DNA of 64,000 nucleotides from Bacillus alkalisoli. GTDB lineage: Bacteria; Bacillota; Bacilli; Bacillales; Bacillaceae_I. Shown one piece after another: positions 53,013 through 64,000 of the stretch (position 1 is its first letter; the number at the start of each line of letters is the position of its first letter). Below the pieces are notes generated by a model, which saw nothing but the letters and a program-made list of their open reading frames with translations, did no database searches and had not been told where the DNA came from. The position numbers were made by a program, and so were the translations under genes. The stretch is from NCBI RefSeq assembly GCF_002797415.1, contig NZ_KZ454944.1, positions 3,118,665-3,182,664 on the forward strand, in the 5' to 3' direction.

Positions 53013-53645
53013 TTAGATTTTTTGTTTTACTGCAAATAAAGCTGCTTGTGTGCGGTCTGCGCATTCTAGTTTAGACAGGATGTTGGAAACATGGGTTTTA
53101 ACTGTCTTTTCCGTAATGTAAAGGGAAGCAGCTATCTCTTTATTGCTTTTTCCTTTCGCAATTTCCTTTAACACTTCTAGTTCTCGCTTCGTCAACTCTT
53201 TCAATCGTTTTGCTTCTTCATCATTTCCGCTAGTTAAATGATTCATGACATGAGAAGTAACTTGTGGGTGGAGCTGACTTTTCCCTTCAAAAACGGCTTG
53301 AATTGATTTACTCAGCTCGTCAGGTTCAATATCCTTTAACTGATAACCTGCAGCTCCAGCTTTAATTGCGGGTATAACGTGGTCTTGATCGGCAAAGCTT
53401 GTTAATATCAATATTTTTATTTTCGGGAATTTTGCAACGATTTGTTTAGTAGCCTCTACCCCGTCTAATACCGGCATCACTAAATCCATCAAGATTACAT
53501 CTGGTTGTAGTTGTGATGCTAATTGAACGGCTTCTAAACCATTTGTTGCTTCCCCAACTACTTCTATGTTTTTTTGCGTCTTTAGGAAAAATAAGAGACC
53601 TCTTCTGACTACATGGTGATCATCCGCAATAAGTACTTTAATCAT
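53013..53645 (-). CDS. yhcZ: NarL-family response regulator YhcZ
   Basis: 210 residues. The receiver domain has DD at 8-9, phospho-acceptor Asp54 (ILMDLVMPVLDG), Thr/Ser and Lys. The LuxR-type helix-turn-helix (about 145-205; LTKRELEVLKEIAKGKSNKEIA) is complete. It overlaps the kinase gene by 4 nt. In B. subtilis yhcYZ has the same place next to azr, and its stimulus is not established. Confidence 0.9.
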   Translation of the reverse strand: MIKVLIADDHHVVRRGLLFFLKTQKNIEVVGEATNGLEAVQLASQLQPDVILMDLVMPVLDGVEATKQIVAKFPKIKILILTSFADQDHVIPAIKAGAAGYQLKDIEPDELSKSIQAVFEGKSQLHPQVTSHVMNHLTSGNDEEAKRLKELTKRELEVLKEIAKGKSNKEIAASLYITEKTVKTHVSNILSKLECADRTQAALFAVKQKI

Positions 53646-54784
53646 TTTACACTCTCTCCTTTAAAAGGAATTTCTACATGTATCGTTGTTCCAGCTCCGA
53701 TTGAGCTATTAACCTCCAAAGTGCCAGAAAGAGACGCTACTCTTTCTTTCATACTAGAAAGTCCAAGTGAAGGTAATTGTTTTGCTACCTCATAATCAAA
53801 ACCTACTCCGTTGTCCTTGATTATAATTAACACTTTATCCTCAAACTTTTCTATATTTATATAAACGTTCTTAGAACTAGCGTATTTTTTACAATTGTTT
53901 AACGCTTCTTGACCAATGCGCCAAATACATTCTTCCATATCATTTGGAAGTTCTTTTGTACCTTTCACATCAACCTCAACTTGTAAATTAAGCACTTTTC
54001 CATAATTTAAAAGTGCACTAACTAAACCATTTTCTAATCCTTGCGGACGAAGTTGCCAAATTAATGCTCTCATTTCTTGAAGTGCTTCTTGTGACAGCTC
54101 TTGCATGTACTCTAACATTTGCTTTATTTCAGGGTCATCGGTCATTTCTTTTGTTCCACGAACTGTTAGCATGAGAGAAAATAGCAGTTGGTTAACGGAA
54201 TCGTGTAAGTCTCTCGCTAGCCTATTTCTTTCAGCAATTACAGACATTGCTTGCTCTTGCTCAGACAATTTTAACCGTTTAATGGCTGTTCCTATCTGAA
54301 AAGAAACAGATTCTAATAAGGCTAACTCTTTTTCTGTGAATTCCTTCTTATTAGGAGAAGCCACATTTAATAAACCAAATTTCTCATCACCTGCCATAAT
54401 AGGTACGGTTGCATGGTGAGAAATATTGTTCGTGTCACCCCAGTTGAATTTCACAGCGTCCTCCAATCGCTTACACCCAAATATATTAGAGGCTTTTTTT
54501 AGCCTGCCATCATTGTATTGATTCACACACCAGCACTCTCCAACACACATGGGCTCTTTGTTATCTTTACTAAGTCCCTCAGGCAGTTCATAACTCGCAG
54601 CAAGTTCATATTTACCTTTATCGTCAATAAGAAAAATCCAGCCAGTCTTTAAGTCGATTGCATCAAGTAACTTTTCTAGCACTTCATGCAACATACAAGT
54701 CATTTCCGTACCTTTATTTAACGCTTCTGCAATTGCCTTTATCGCAAGTAACTCTCTAATTTGCTGACTACCTTCTGAAGCCAA
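53642..54784 (-). CDS. yhcY: GAF-domain histidine kinase YhcY
   Basis: 380 residues without membrane segments. A GAF sensor (about 15-165) contains a group of Cys (CVGECWCVN, IFGCKRLED) that could hold a metal or redox cofactor. HisKA_3 with RLARDLHDSVNQLL (His about residue 194) and an ATPase domain follow. It is the cognate kinase of YhcZ. Confidence 0.9.
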   Translation of the reverse strand: MASEGSQQIRELLAIKAIAEALNKGTEMTCMLHEVLEKLLDAIDLKTGWIFLIDDKGKYELAASYELPEGLSKDNKEPMCVGECWCVNQYNDGRLKKASNIFGCKRLEDAVKFNWGDTNNISHHATVPIMAGDEKFGLLNVASPNKKEFTEKELALLESVSFQIGTAIKRLKLSEQEQAMSVIAERNRLARDLHDSVNQLLFSLMLTVRGTKEMTDDPEIKQMLEYMQELSQEALQEMRALIWQLRPQGLENGLVSALLNYGKVLNLQVEVDVKGTKELPNDMEECIWRIGQEALNNCKKYASSKNVYINIEKFEDKVLIIIKDNGVGFDYEVAKQLPSLGLSSMKERVASLSGTLEVNSSIGAGTTIHVEIPFKGESVK

Positions 54785-54892
54785 GCAGATCTCCCCTTTG
54801 TTAAAATCTTCTTTTTTACCATTATACCAAGCTAAAGCAGAAAGTTCGTTAGTATAAAGTCGACAAGTTTTCTACGACTTTAGATGTATAAA

Positions 54893-54905
54893 GGTGCCAG
54901 GCACC
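54893..54905. repeat. Short palindromic repeat, copy 3
   Basis: GGTGCCAGGCACC within AGGTGCCAGGCACCTGT. Same core as at 50403. Confidence 0.6.
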
Positions 54906-54924
54906 TGTTAATTTTTTCCTAATA

Positions 54925-54968
54925 TAAAAAAACCAGTAGCGACAACTTTTGGTTGTGTTTACTGGTTT
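54925..54968 (-). terminator. Terminator of pgcA
   Basis: AAACCAGTA pairs with TACTGGTTT, extended inside by ACAAC/GTTGT. Minus strand followed by T7. Confidence 0.8.
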
Positions 54969-54988
54969 ATCTCGTTTTATATATTTAA

Positions 54989-56728
54989 TTATGCAGTCAC
55001 TAAACTATTTACAGTCTCCATAAAGTCTGAAGAGATTTCTTCTAGTTTATTTTGACTTGCTTCTAATGAGTCTGATTTAATACCGAAGTAAAATTTTACT
55101 TTCGGTTCTGTACCGGATGGGCGTACGCAAACCCATGATCCGTCTTCTAGGAAATATTTTATTACGTTTGACTTCGGTAAATGAATGGCTTCTTTTGTAC
55201 CTGTAGAAAAGGTACCTTTCTCTTGTTTCACATAGTCTTCTGTAACTTCCACTTTCAAACCTGCAATTTCCTTTGGTGGATCGTTGCGGAAACTTTGTAG
55301 TAACCCAGCAATTTGCTCAGCCCCGTCTTTTCCTTTTAACGTTAAAGAGTTTAAGCCTTCCACATAATATCCATATTGCTCATATAAGCTTAACAATGCT
55401 TCATACATTGTTTTTCCTTGCTTTTTATAAAATGCACAAATTTCAACAGCCATAACAGCAGCTTGAACAGCATCTTTATCACGAGCAAAATCAGCAATTA
55501 ACGAACCGTAGCTTTCTTCATAGCCGAATAGGAAGGAATACTGGCCAGTTTGTTCGTATTCTTTAATCTTTTCCCCAATAAATTTAAATCCTGTTAATGT
55601 ATCAACTGTTGCCACACCAAAGCTGTCCGCAATAACACGACCAAATTCAGACGTCACGATTGTTTTCAACACAACGCCATTGGAAGGTAATTGGCCTAGT
55701 GCTTTCTTTTCTGCTAATAAATAATATAAGAAAAGGGCTCCTGTTTGGTTACCAGTTAAAATTTCGTATTCGCCTTCTTTATTTTTCACAGCAATTCCTA
55801 ATCGATCGGCATCTGGGTCTGTCGCAATTAATATATCTGCATCCATCGCCTTGCCGTCACGGATAGCTAATTCAAAAGCAGCTGCTTCTTCTGGATTTGG
55901 ATAAGCAACAGTTGAAAAGTTAGGATCTGGCTTTTCTTGCTCTGCTACAACCGAAACATTTGTATAACCAAGTGCCGCCAAACCATCACGCACAGGGTGA
56001 TTCGCTGTACCGTGTAATGGTGTAAATACAACTTTTACATCGTTACCAATTTCTTCAGCTAATTCAGGGTGAACCGAAATCGTCACTAACTGATCCAAGT
56101 AAGCTTCATCCACTTCATTAGAAATCATTTTGATTAAGCCTTTTTCCGTTAATTCCTCTTCTGAAGCAACCTGGATTAACAGTTCATTTTCCACTTTTTC
56201 TACTTCATCAATCACTTTATCTGCTTCTGCAGGTGGTAACTGACCACCATCTGGACCATACACTTTATAGCCATTATATTCAGGTGGATTATGACTTGCT
56301 GTGACTACAATACCTGAGAACGCATTTAAATGTCTAACCGCAAACGATAACACAGGTGTTGGTCTTAAACTTTCAAATACATATGTTTGAATACCATGGC
56401 TAGCAAGTGTTTTTGCTGCTTCCATGGAAAATTCAGGCGATTTGTGACGGCAATCATAAGCAATTGCAACCCCACGCTTCATCGCTTCTTCTCCGAAAGA
56501 TTTTATGTATTGAGCCAGACCTTCTGAAGCTTTTCTAACAGTATATATATTCATACGGTTCGTACCAGCACCAATTTCACCGCGCATGCCACCCGTACCA
56601 AATTCTAAATTTTTATAAAAAGCGTCTTCTTTCGCTTTATCATCAGCAATTTCTGCTAATAGTTGCTTCATTTCTGCATCTAGGTTTGTATTACTTTCCC
56701 AAAGTTCATACTTGTCCAACCAATTCAT
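54989..56728 (-). CDS. pgcA: Phosphoglucomutase
   Basis: 579 residues, four-domain phosphohexomutase. The active-site serine loop is [14 protein letters not shown] (about residue 146), metal loop [10 protein letters not shown] (about 307), sugar loop GYEESYG (about 410) and phosphate loop [12 protein letters not shown] (about 510). It interconverts glucose-6-P and glucose-1-P for UDP-glucose, teichoic acid and glycolipid synthesis. AAGGAGG stands ahead of the ATG. The neighbours glpD and yhcY match B. subtilis order (pgcA = yhxB). Confidence 0.95.
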   Translation of the reverse strand: MNWLDKYELWESNTNLDAEMKQLLAEIADDKAKEDAFYKNLEFGTGGMRGEIGAGTNRMNIYTVRKASEGLAQYIKSFGEEAMKRGVAIAYDCRHKSPEFSMEAAKTLASHGIQTYVFESLRPTPVLSFAVRHLNAFSGIVVTASHNPPEYNGYKVYGPDGGQLPPAEADKVIDEVEKVENELLIQVASEEELTEKGLIKMISNEVDEAYLDQLVTISVHPELAEEIGNDVKVVFTPLHGTANHPVRDGLAALGYTNVSVVAEQEKPDPNFSTVAYPNPEEAAAFELAIRDGKAMDADILIATDPDADRLGIAVKNKEGEYEILTGNQTGALFLYYLLAEKKALGQLPSNGVVLKTIVTSEFGRVIADSFGVATVDTLTGFKFIGEKIKEYEQTGQYSFLFGYEESYGSLIADFARDKDAVQAAVMAVEICAFYKKQGKTMYEALLSLYEQYGYYVEGLNSLTLKGKDGAEQIAGLLQSFRNDPPKEIAGLKVEVTEDYVKQEKGTFSTGTKEAIHLPKSNVIKYFLEDGSWVCVRPSGTEPKVKFYFGIKSDSLEASQNKLEEISSDFMETVNSLVTA

Positions 56729-56884
56729 TTGTCTATTCCTCCTTGGTTTCCGATAAGGTAAAACATTCGCTGTTGCGAAGAAATGTCCTTCATTATGATG
56801 ACTATTTTGTTATTATACTATAAATCGAAGTATATGAAATAGTGGAAAAAATGGATGGGACAAAACTATGTGTGGGACTGAGAT

Positions 56885-57262
56885 AATGATTGTAGGAAAC
56901 CTCTCCACCATCATTTTTGCCTTTTTCTTTGCTGAAAATGATTGTGAGAGACCTCTCCATCTTCATTTTTGCCTTTTTCTTTGCTTAAAATGATTGTGGG
57001 AGACCTCTCCATCTTCATTTTTGCCTTTTTCTTTGTTGAAAATGATTGTGGGAGACCTCTCCATCTTCATTTTTGCCTTCTTCTTTTCCGAAAATGATTG
57101 TGGGAGACTTCTCCATCTTCATTTTTGCCTTTTTCTTTTCCGAAAATGATTGTGAGAGACCTCTCCATCTTCATTTTTGCCTACTTCTTTTCCGAAAATG
57201 ATTGTGGGAGACTTCTCCATCTTCATTTTTGCCTTTTTCTTTGCTGAAAATGATTGTGAGAG
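56885..57262. repeat. Second tandem array: seven 52-bp units plus a partial
   Basis: Units begin AATGATTGTGAGAGACCTCT and recur at 56885, 56937, 56989, 57041, 57093, 57145, 57197 and 57249, exactly 52 bp apart. Each carries AAAATGA and TCATTTT arms and an inner GAGA/TCTC dyad, so each can fold, and the sense copy ends in TTTTTGCC. The sequence is unrelated to the 5117 array though the period is identical. The array fills the space between glpD and pgcA. The rest of 56729-57305 shows only the pgcA promoter region. Confidence 0.95.
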
Positions 57263-57305
57263 GTAGGTAATTTAACAATCTTTTGTACCAGCCTCTTACT
57301 AATCG

Positions 57306-58997
57306 TTATCCTATTCTCTTATTATTTTCAACTTGCTCATCTTCATCGATAGCCGAAGTAGCTTGATAAATGAAAAATTCTAATTCATTACGGTATTTGT
57401 CTAACTGTTCTTGACTCCACTTTAATTCTTTTGCCATTAGCTCCGACACTTTCACTTTCCATTGTTGTGTCCATTGCATGTTGAATAGAAGAGCCCCTGT
57501 TCTTCTCGTAAAGAAATCATTTGGCGTGACAACCATTTCGTGTTTTATTCCGTACATAACTTGCGCGTACACATCTAACTGCAAACCTATTTTCGTAGCG
57601 TCCTCTCTATGCTTCTCTACGTACTTGAACACATGATCAATATTAGACCCATATAGTTTAACAAGTTTTTGTGATTGTTCATATGCCAAGCCCCGTTTTA
57701 CACCGACTTTTATTTTCTCTTCTACAAATGATTTTAGGTTTTTGGAGCCACCTACATCCCCACCTGAAATAGGTAAATTCTTCGTTTGACACGTTCCGAA
57801 GTTGCCACTTCCTTCTTTCTTAAACTTTTTGTTTATCAAGTCAACTACCATTTCGGCCATTTTCCGATATCCGGTTAATTTTCCGCCTGCAATTGTTATT
57901 AATCCTGATTCTGATTCCCAAATTTCATCTTTACGGGAAATTTCAGAAGCAGACTTTCCTGTTTCATAAATTAATGGTCTTAAACCAGCCCAGCTTGATT
58001 CGATGTTTTGCTCGTTAATACGTAACGAAGGAAACATAAAGTTTATTGCATTTACCACATATTCTTTATCCGATTTCGTCAGTCGAGGATGTACCATATC
58101 TTCCTTATAAACCGTATCAGTTGTACCTACATATGTTTTACCATCACGCGGTATGGCAAATACCATTCTTTTATCTGGTGTATCAAAATATATCGCTTGT
58201 TTCAGTGGGAAATCACGTTGATCAAACACAAGGTGTATTCCTTTTGTTAATTGCAAGTGCTTTCCTTTCTTTGACTTATCCATCTCACGCAGCGTATCTA
58301 CCCAAGGACCTGTGGCATTTACTACTTTTTTTGCAAAAATATCAAAAGCTTTATTCGTTAATTGATCTACTACTGTAACACCAACAACCTTACCTTTTTC
58401 ATATAATAGCCTTTCTGCCTTCGCATAGTTCGCCGCCAATGCCCCTTTATGAACTGCCTGCTTCATTACTTCAATGGTTAACCTTGCATCATCTGTTCGG
58501 TATTCAACATAAAAGCCGCCCCCTTTTAATCCTTCCTCGCGTAAGAGTGGCTCTTTTTCATACGTTTCTTTCGCATTTAGCATGCTACGACGTTCTCCTT
58601 TTTTCACTCCAGCAAGAAAATCATAAACTTTCAAACCAAGAGAAGTAGAGAACTTTCCAAACGTACCACCTTTTTGAATAGGGAGTAGCATCCATTCTGG
58701 TGTTGTTACGTGTGGTCCATTTTCGTATACAATCGCTCGTTCTTTCCCTACTTCTGCAACCATTTTCACTTCTAATTGTTTTAAATAACGCAACCCACCA
58801 TGAACTAACTTTGTCGATCGGCTAGAAGTACCTGCCGCAAAATCTTGCATTTCAACTAACCCTGTCTTCATTCCTCTCGTTGTTGCATCAAGTGCAATTC
58901 CGCACCCAGTAATACCTCCCCCAATAATTAGGACATCCAACCGTTCCTTTGCCATATAAGCTAATTGTTCGATTCTATTCAAGCTTGAAAATTTCAT
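57306..58997 (-). CDS. glpD: Glycerol-3-phosphate dehydrogenase (FAD)
   Basis: 563 residues. The N-terminal FAD loop DVLIIGGGITGCGIALDATTRG and RSTKLVHGGLRYLKQ are diagnostic of aerobic GlpD. The enzyme oxidises glycerol-3-phosphate to DHAP at the membrane. AGGTTGGGGGAG precedes the ATG. A leader terminator lies between glpK and glpD, a target of GlpP-type antitermination in B. subtilis. Confidence 0.95.
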   Translation of the reverse strand: MKFSSLNRIEQLAYMAKERLDVLIIGGGITGCGIALDATTRGMKTGLVEMQDFAAGTSSRSTKLVHGGLRYLKQLEVKMVAEVGKERAIVYENGPHVTTPEWMLLPIQKGGTFGKFSTSLGLKVYDFLAGVKKGERRSMLNAKETYEKEPLLREEGLKGGGFYVEYRTDDARLTIEVMKQAVHKGALAANYAKAERLLYEKGKVVGVTVVDQLTNKAFDIFAKKVVNATGPWVDTLREMDKSKKGKHLQLTKGIHLVFDQRDFPLKQAIYFDTPDKRMVFAIPRDGKTYVGTTDTVYKEDMVHPRLTKSDKEYVVNAINFMFPSLRINEQNIESSWAGLRPLIYETGKSASEISRKDEIWESESGLITIAGGKLTGYRKMAEMVVDLINKKFKKEGSGNFGTCQTKNLPISGGDVGGSKNLKSFVEEKIKVGVKRGLAYEQSQKLVKLYGSNIDHVFKYVEKHREDATKIGLQLDVYAQVMYGIKHEMVVTPNDFFTRRTGALLFNMQWTQQWKVKVSELMAKELKWSQEQLDKYRNELEFFIYQATSAIDEDEQVENNKRIG

Positions 58998-59026
58998 GCA
59001 AAATTCTCCCCCAACCTACTATATAT

Positions 59027-59080
59027 AAAAAGACCACAACAAACACACAAGCAATATACTTGTATATTTTGTTTGGTCTC
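59027..59080 (-). terminator. glpD leader terminator (GlpP-type antitermination target)
   Basis: On the minus strand AGACCAAACAAAATATACAAG pairs partly with CTTGTGTGTTTGTTGTGGTCT and is followed by T5. It lies about 30-80 nt ahead of glpD. In B. subtilis GlpP with glycerol-3-phosphate lets polymerase through such a hairpin. Confidence 0.75.
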
Positions 59081-59117
59081 TTCAAAGAACGAACAATATC
59101 TTTCACTAGAATTATAT

Positions 59118-60638
<1,521 letters not shown>

Positions 60639-60810
60639 TTATTTATCTTAATCTTGATTGCAAAATTTTTCTACTTCATGAAACAATTGTATTCCCTTAT
60701 TCGTAAAGATATTAACATAGCAATAGTTGGAGGTCTCTTAATAGACTACATAGTTAGATAGAAGCTATCCACAAGGTTTGGCCGTATCTAATTTCCAATA
60801 GACAATGAAG

Positions 60811-60839
60811 ATGCATGGATTATCTCATTATCCATGCAT
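60811..60839. terminator. Hairpin between the GreA-like gene and glpK
   Basis: ATGCATGGAT pairs perfectly with ATCCATGCAT over 9 nt. T4 follows on the plus strand. The minus strand tail is weak, so it may act as a partial terminator after the GreA-like gene. Confidence 0.6.
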
Positions 60840-60865
60840 TTTTGTGTGTTATACCAATAAATAAC

Positions 60866-61369
60866 TTAATTAATGGATCCAACTTCTTCCCATCCGCTAT
60901 ACAATTTTAAAATTTTACATTTTACCTTTCCAGAAGGAACCGACAAAATAGTTTCATCGCCGATCTTTAAACCTATTAACTGTATTGCAACTGGTGTATC
61001 ATAGAAAAGTTTATTTTCCTCTAAATTAGATTCTCCGTACCCTACAATTTCATATATTTCTTCTTCCGTAAACTCTGTATACTCAAACGAACACTTTACA
61101 ATAGACCCAATATCAACTTTTTCCGTATTACGCTCATCAACGTAAATAATTTCAGCAGTCTTATATGAATGTTGAATGTCTCGAATTCGTTCCTCTACTA
61201 TACGTTCTTCTTGCTCTAATTTATGAAAGTTAGGATTAGCTAATTTATCATCACCGCAAGCATGATACGCTTTATTTTTTTCTATACGTACTTGCTTTAA
61301 TTCTCGTTCTAAATTAGCTATTTGTTGGAGAATCACTTTCTCGCCATTAGGTGTAATTTTAACTGCCAT
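60866..61369 (-). CDS. GreA/GreB-family paralogue with an altered tip
   Basis: About 167 residues. An N-terminal coiled coil (about 5-70) and a C-terminal FKBP-like domain (about 85-165, GDETILSVPSGKVKCKIL) define the family. The catalytic tip of GreA is GDLSENAEY. Here it reads GDDKLANPNF, so the second acidic residue (Glu44 equivalent) is missing. The protein may compete with or modulate GreA at the polymerase channel. ATG at 61369 (GGAGAG upstream) is preferred to the longer frame. Confidence 0.75.
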   Translation of the reverse strand: MAVKITPNGEKVILQQIANLERELKQVRIEKNKAYHACGDDKLANPNFHKLEQEERIVEERIRDIQHSYKTAEIIYVDERNTEKVDIGSIVKCSFEYTEFTEEEIYEIVGYGESNLEENKLFYDTPVAIQLIGLKIGDETILSVPSGKVKCKILKLYSGWEEVGSIN

Positions 61370-61462
61370 CATACTCTCCTTTCTCTTTTTCACTTTTATA
61401 TTGAATATTCTTTACTATTTAGAATAAAGTGTTAGTATTCCGATAAAGTTAGGGTTATTAAA

Positions 61463-61901
61463 ATGAGCACAAAATCTTTAACTATTCCTAAGCCACTCGT
61501 AACATTAAATTAATGGTTTATTGTAGTAACACGGTCCTAATCCTAATTGCTCTTTTGACATCGATACATGCTATTTTATTTATTCCATTTCTCACTGGTA
61601 TACTTGGATTGTTTCTCAAAGCAAATCCTGCTATTCTACATGGAAAACTTTTCATAAAAAAACGCTCTCAACCTATCCACAAGAAAAAGTTGCACAAGTC
61701 CAGTTTTATCAGACAATTGCCGTTTTTATGTTTAGGGCTTTCATTGTTTGGTTTTACATTCAGTTTACCATTTATTGGGTTTGTTTTTACCATTATGGTT
61801 GCGCATTTGCTACATTTGCAGCAAACCTAGGGTTCTGTGTAGGTTGTTTTATTCGTTATCAGTGGAAGCAATATCAATATAGAAGATCATTAAAAAATTG
61901 A
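61463..61901 (+). pseudogene. DUF4395-like membrane protein, multiply broken
   Basis: ATG at 61463 starts STKSLTIPKPLVTLN and then stops at TAA where homologues have the Q of NQW. WFIVVT resumes, a frameshift leads into LILIALLTSIHAILFIPFL, and after FVFTIMVA a second frameshift (about 61800) opens AFATFAANLGFCVGCFIRYQWKQ, ending at 61901. One nonsense and two frame changes make this a pseudogene, not a single sequencing slip. It kept the DUF4395 signature GFCxGC. Confidence 0.7.
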
Positions 61902-61910
61902 GATAAAAAC

Positions 61911-61942
61911 GGCTGCCTATTAATTCATGGCAGCCTCTTTTT
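61911..61942. terminator. Terminator of yhcX / broken gene
   Basis: GGCTGCC pairs with GGCAGCC over 11 nt, and T-rich tracts flank it on both strands. It lies between convergent genes. Confidence 0.8.
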
Positions 61943-61943
61943 A

Positions 61944-63479
61944 TTAACGTTTATATTTTATTTCATACAGGTCACGACGACGGTCTTTAAGTTGTCTTAC
62001 TGTACCTGATTGACGTTGCCTACGAAGAATTTCTAAATCGACATCCCCGATAATTACCATTTCAATGTTAGGGTTACATTCTCCTACAATTCCATCACGG
62101 GCAAATTCGAAATCTGAAGGTGCAAAGATAGCAGACTGTGAATATTGGATATCCATATTCTCTACTTGTGGTAAGTTTCCACATGTACCAGCAATAACGG
62201 TGTAAATTTGATTTTCTACCGCACGAGCTTGTGCACAATATCGTACTCGTAAGTATCCTTGGCGATCTTCTGTATTAAATGGACAGAAAATAATGTTGGC
62301 TCCTCTTTCAGTAGCAATACGCGCTAGTTCAGGGAACTCAATATCATAACAAATTTGAATAGCAATCTTCCCGCAATCTGTATCAAAAACTCTTACCCGA
62401 TCCCCACTACTAATCCCCCACCATTTACGTTCGTTTGGCGTAATGTGAATTTTATACTGCTTTTCAATAGTTCCATCTCGTCGGAAAAGATATGCAATAT
62501 TGAATACTTTTTCGTCTTCCTCGACGAAGTGTGATCCACCGATGATGTTGACATTATATTTAACAGCTAAATCCGTAAACAACTGGATGTACTGTTCCGT
62601 ATACTCCGTTAAACGCTGTACTGCTTTACTTGGTGATTTTTCATTTAAAAATGACATTAACTGAGTCGTGAAAATTTCAGGGAACAAAGCAAAATCCGCT
62701 CCACCGTCTGATGCTACATCTGTGTAGTACTCTACTTGAGTAGCGAACTCTTCAAACGAACTAATTGGCTTCATCATATATTGCACAACACAAATTCTAA
62801 CAGGGAACGATGTTTTAAAGTGACGTTTCGTTTGTGGCACGTATTCAAAATTATTCCATTCCATCAAGGTTGCGTATTTGTTCGATGCTAAATCATCTGG
62901 TAAATACCCTGGATTAATACGCATTAACGTAAACTCATTTAATAGTTGGAAAGATAATACTGGATCATAAATTTTATGGCGTATTACTTGGCGCACGTAT
63001 TCACGAGGACTCATTTCATCGGCATAATTATGATAACGTGGTATACGTCCTCCAATAATAATACTCTTTAAATTTAATCTTCTTGCCAGGTCTTTTCGAG
63101 CTTCGTATAAACGATGCCCTACTTTCATTCGGCGGTATTCTTGATGAACCATCACTTCAATTCCATAAAGATTGTATCCATCATCATTATGGTTTGTAAT
63201 GTAGCCTTCATCTGTAATGTCATCCCATGTATGACGGTCATCATATTCATCAAAGTTTATGATTAAAGAAGAACATGAACCGATTATTTCCCCGTCGTAT
63301 TCTGCACAAAACTGGCCTTCTGGGAACATATTTAAATGACTTTCTAAATGCTCTCTCTTCCAAGGTGACATTCCTGGAAAACAAACATGTTGTAACTTAA
63401 TTATATCGTCAATATCTTTTTCCTCTATGTTACGGATTATCATTTTTTTCTCAAATTTAGATAAATCGATCTTTGACAC
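61944..63479 (-). CDS. yhcX: GNAT acetyltransferase fused to a carbon-nitrogen hydrolase (YhcX)
   Basis: 511 residues. N-terminal GNAT domain (about 15-190, YRRMKVGHRLYEARKDLA). C-terminal nitrilase domain (about 225-480) with the triad Glu (ALFPEIF), Lys (YKIHITPNE) and Cys (IQICYDIEFPELA) intact. It resembles B. subtilis YhcX in length, fusion and position next to the glp genes. The substrate is not known. GTG at 63479 (GGAG, 9 nt) is preferred to TTG 63488. Confidence 0.9.
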   Translation of the reverse strand: MSKIDLSKFEKKMIIRNIEEKDIDDIIKLQHVCFPGMSPWKREHLESHLNMFPEGQFCAEYDGEIIGSCSSLIINFDEYDDRHTWDDITDEGYITNHNDDGYNLYGIEVMVHQEYRRMKVGHRLYEARKDLARRLNLKSIIIGGRIPRYHNYADEMSPREYVRQVIRHKIYDPVLSFQLLNEFTLMRINPGYLPDDLASNKYATLMEWNNFEYVPQTKRHFKTSFPVRICVVQYMMKPISSFEEFATQVEYYTDVASDGGADFALFPEIFTTQLMSFLNEKSPSKAVQRLTEYTEQYIQLFTDLAVKYNVNIIGGSHFVEEDEKVFNIAYLFRRDGTIEKQYKIHITPNERKWWGISSGDRVRVFDTDCGKIAIQICYDIEFPELARIATERGANIIFCPFNTEDRQGYLRVRYCAQARAVENQIYTVIAGTCGNLPQVENMDIQYSQSAIFAPSDFEFARDGIVGECNPNIEMVIIGDVDLEILRRQRQSGTVRQLKDRRRDLYEIKYKR

Positions 63480-63665
63480 AAATTCCAACTCCTACTCTTT
63501 GGTCATACCACTTGTACTTATTCCCTTATTTTATTATTCCAAAACAAATTGTTTTTACATAACGGCTTATGTTTATTTGTTTTCTTTTACATTATACCGC
63601 ATAGTTCTTCCCTTATAGAAAATAATAACGTAATAATGGAAAATTTCCTTCTTGGAGGCTTACAT

Positions 63666-64000
63666 ATGATTTTAGGATGGGATTCGTGGAGTTTAGCTCG
63701 TTTATTAACACTATTAATTGGATTTGGATACTTTTCCCTTTGGACACAAATTTACATCTGGCATGCAAGAGGGAAATTTCACGCTTGGCAAATGTATATT
63801 CCAGTTGTGTCATTGCCACTAGTTGGTATTTTCGGCATTCTCCTTGCAATTTTCCCTAATCCTGTGCTTGGTTGGATTTACTCTATTCTATCATTTTTAG
63901 TTATTTTAATTGGTTTATATGGTGGATTTCTACACTGGGGGGCAATAAGTAATCGAACAGGTGGAATTAAAAAGGAAAATATTATGGCTGGACCACCTGT
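63666..64000 (+). CDS. Membrane protein, truncated by the right window edge
   Basis: ATG at 63666 with TTGGAGG upstream opens a frame to the edge (at least 111 residues) with four hydrophobic segments, e.g. LARLLTLLIGFGYFSLW and WIYSILSFLVILIGLYGGF, followed by a charged end. No family was recognised. It diverges from yhcX. Confidence 0.7.
   Translation, partial: MILGWDSWSLARLLTLLIGFGYFSLWTQIYIWHARGKFHAWQMYIPVVSLPLVGIFGILLAIFPNPVLGWIYSILSFLVILIGLYGGFLHWGAISNRTGGIKKENIMAGPP

Noticed and set aside
56885-57262. CRISPR-like array
   Set aside because: Units are alike over the full 52 bp, with no variable spacers.

Overview
The window is low-G+C Bacillaceae DNA. Genes have strong AGGAGG-type ribosome binding sites, TTG and GTG starts are common, and spoVR marks an endospore former. 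Positions 46-64 kb keep the gene order of the Bacillus subtilis yhcX-glpK-glpD-pgcA-yhcY-yhcZ-yhdA-yhdB-spoVR neighbourhood, so that third is conserved core chromosome. The left 46 kb is accessory: metal handling, small membrane proteins and several broken genes. No rRNA, tRNA, prophage or CRISPR array was seen.

Layout. 0-2.6 kb: an ECF sigma factor, a membrane anti-sigma-like protein and an edge-truncated permease in one operon. 2.8-5.8 kb: a membrane GGDEF-EAL protein followed by thirteen 52-bp tandem repeats that end in a terminator. 6-8.2 kb: small membrane and lipoprotein genes, a frameshifted site-2-protease-like gene and csoR. 8.5-16.6 kb: a MATE exporter behind a CsoR-like operator, then a peptide ABC transporter operon headed by a PIG-L-like protein that has lost its zinc site. 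17-22.4 kb: a membrane cupredoxin, a decayed sigma-factor locus, a GC-rich MITE-like element and modABC. 22.4-27.7 kb: small genes, a Uma2 nuclease, a 21-bp minisatellite, an ACR3/bile-acid-type transporter and a VanW protein.

27.7-36.3 kb holds the most interesting set. A sensor kinase and OmpR-type regulator are flanked by a small His-tailed protein, a 4-TM protein, a beta-propeller lipoprotein, a ferric-reductase-like haem membrane protein, a His/Met-rich CWB2 lipoprotein, a CcdA/DsbD-like protein and a His-rich YVTN propeller lipoprotein. A 15-bp motif (consensus TGCANACTTTCTGCA in the direction of transcription) recurs upstream of five transcription units in the same orientation. I infer a two-component regulon for extracytoplasmic metal handling, probably copper.

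36.5-46.3 kb: HAD phosphatase, DUF2785, ArsR/MFS pair, secreted hypotheticals, APH-type kinase, serine hydrolase, Nudix and DUF5694-like genes. 46.3-64 kb: spoVR, a TauE-type exporter, mgtE behind an M-box riboswitch, an M14 peptidase, yhdB, azr/yhdA, yhcZ-yhcY, pgcA, a second and unrelated 52-bp tandem array, glpD with a terminator leader, glpK, a GreA-like paralogue, a broken DUF4395-like gene, yhcX and an edge-truncated membrane gene.
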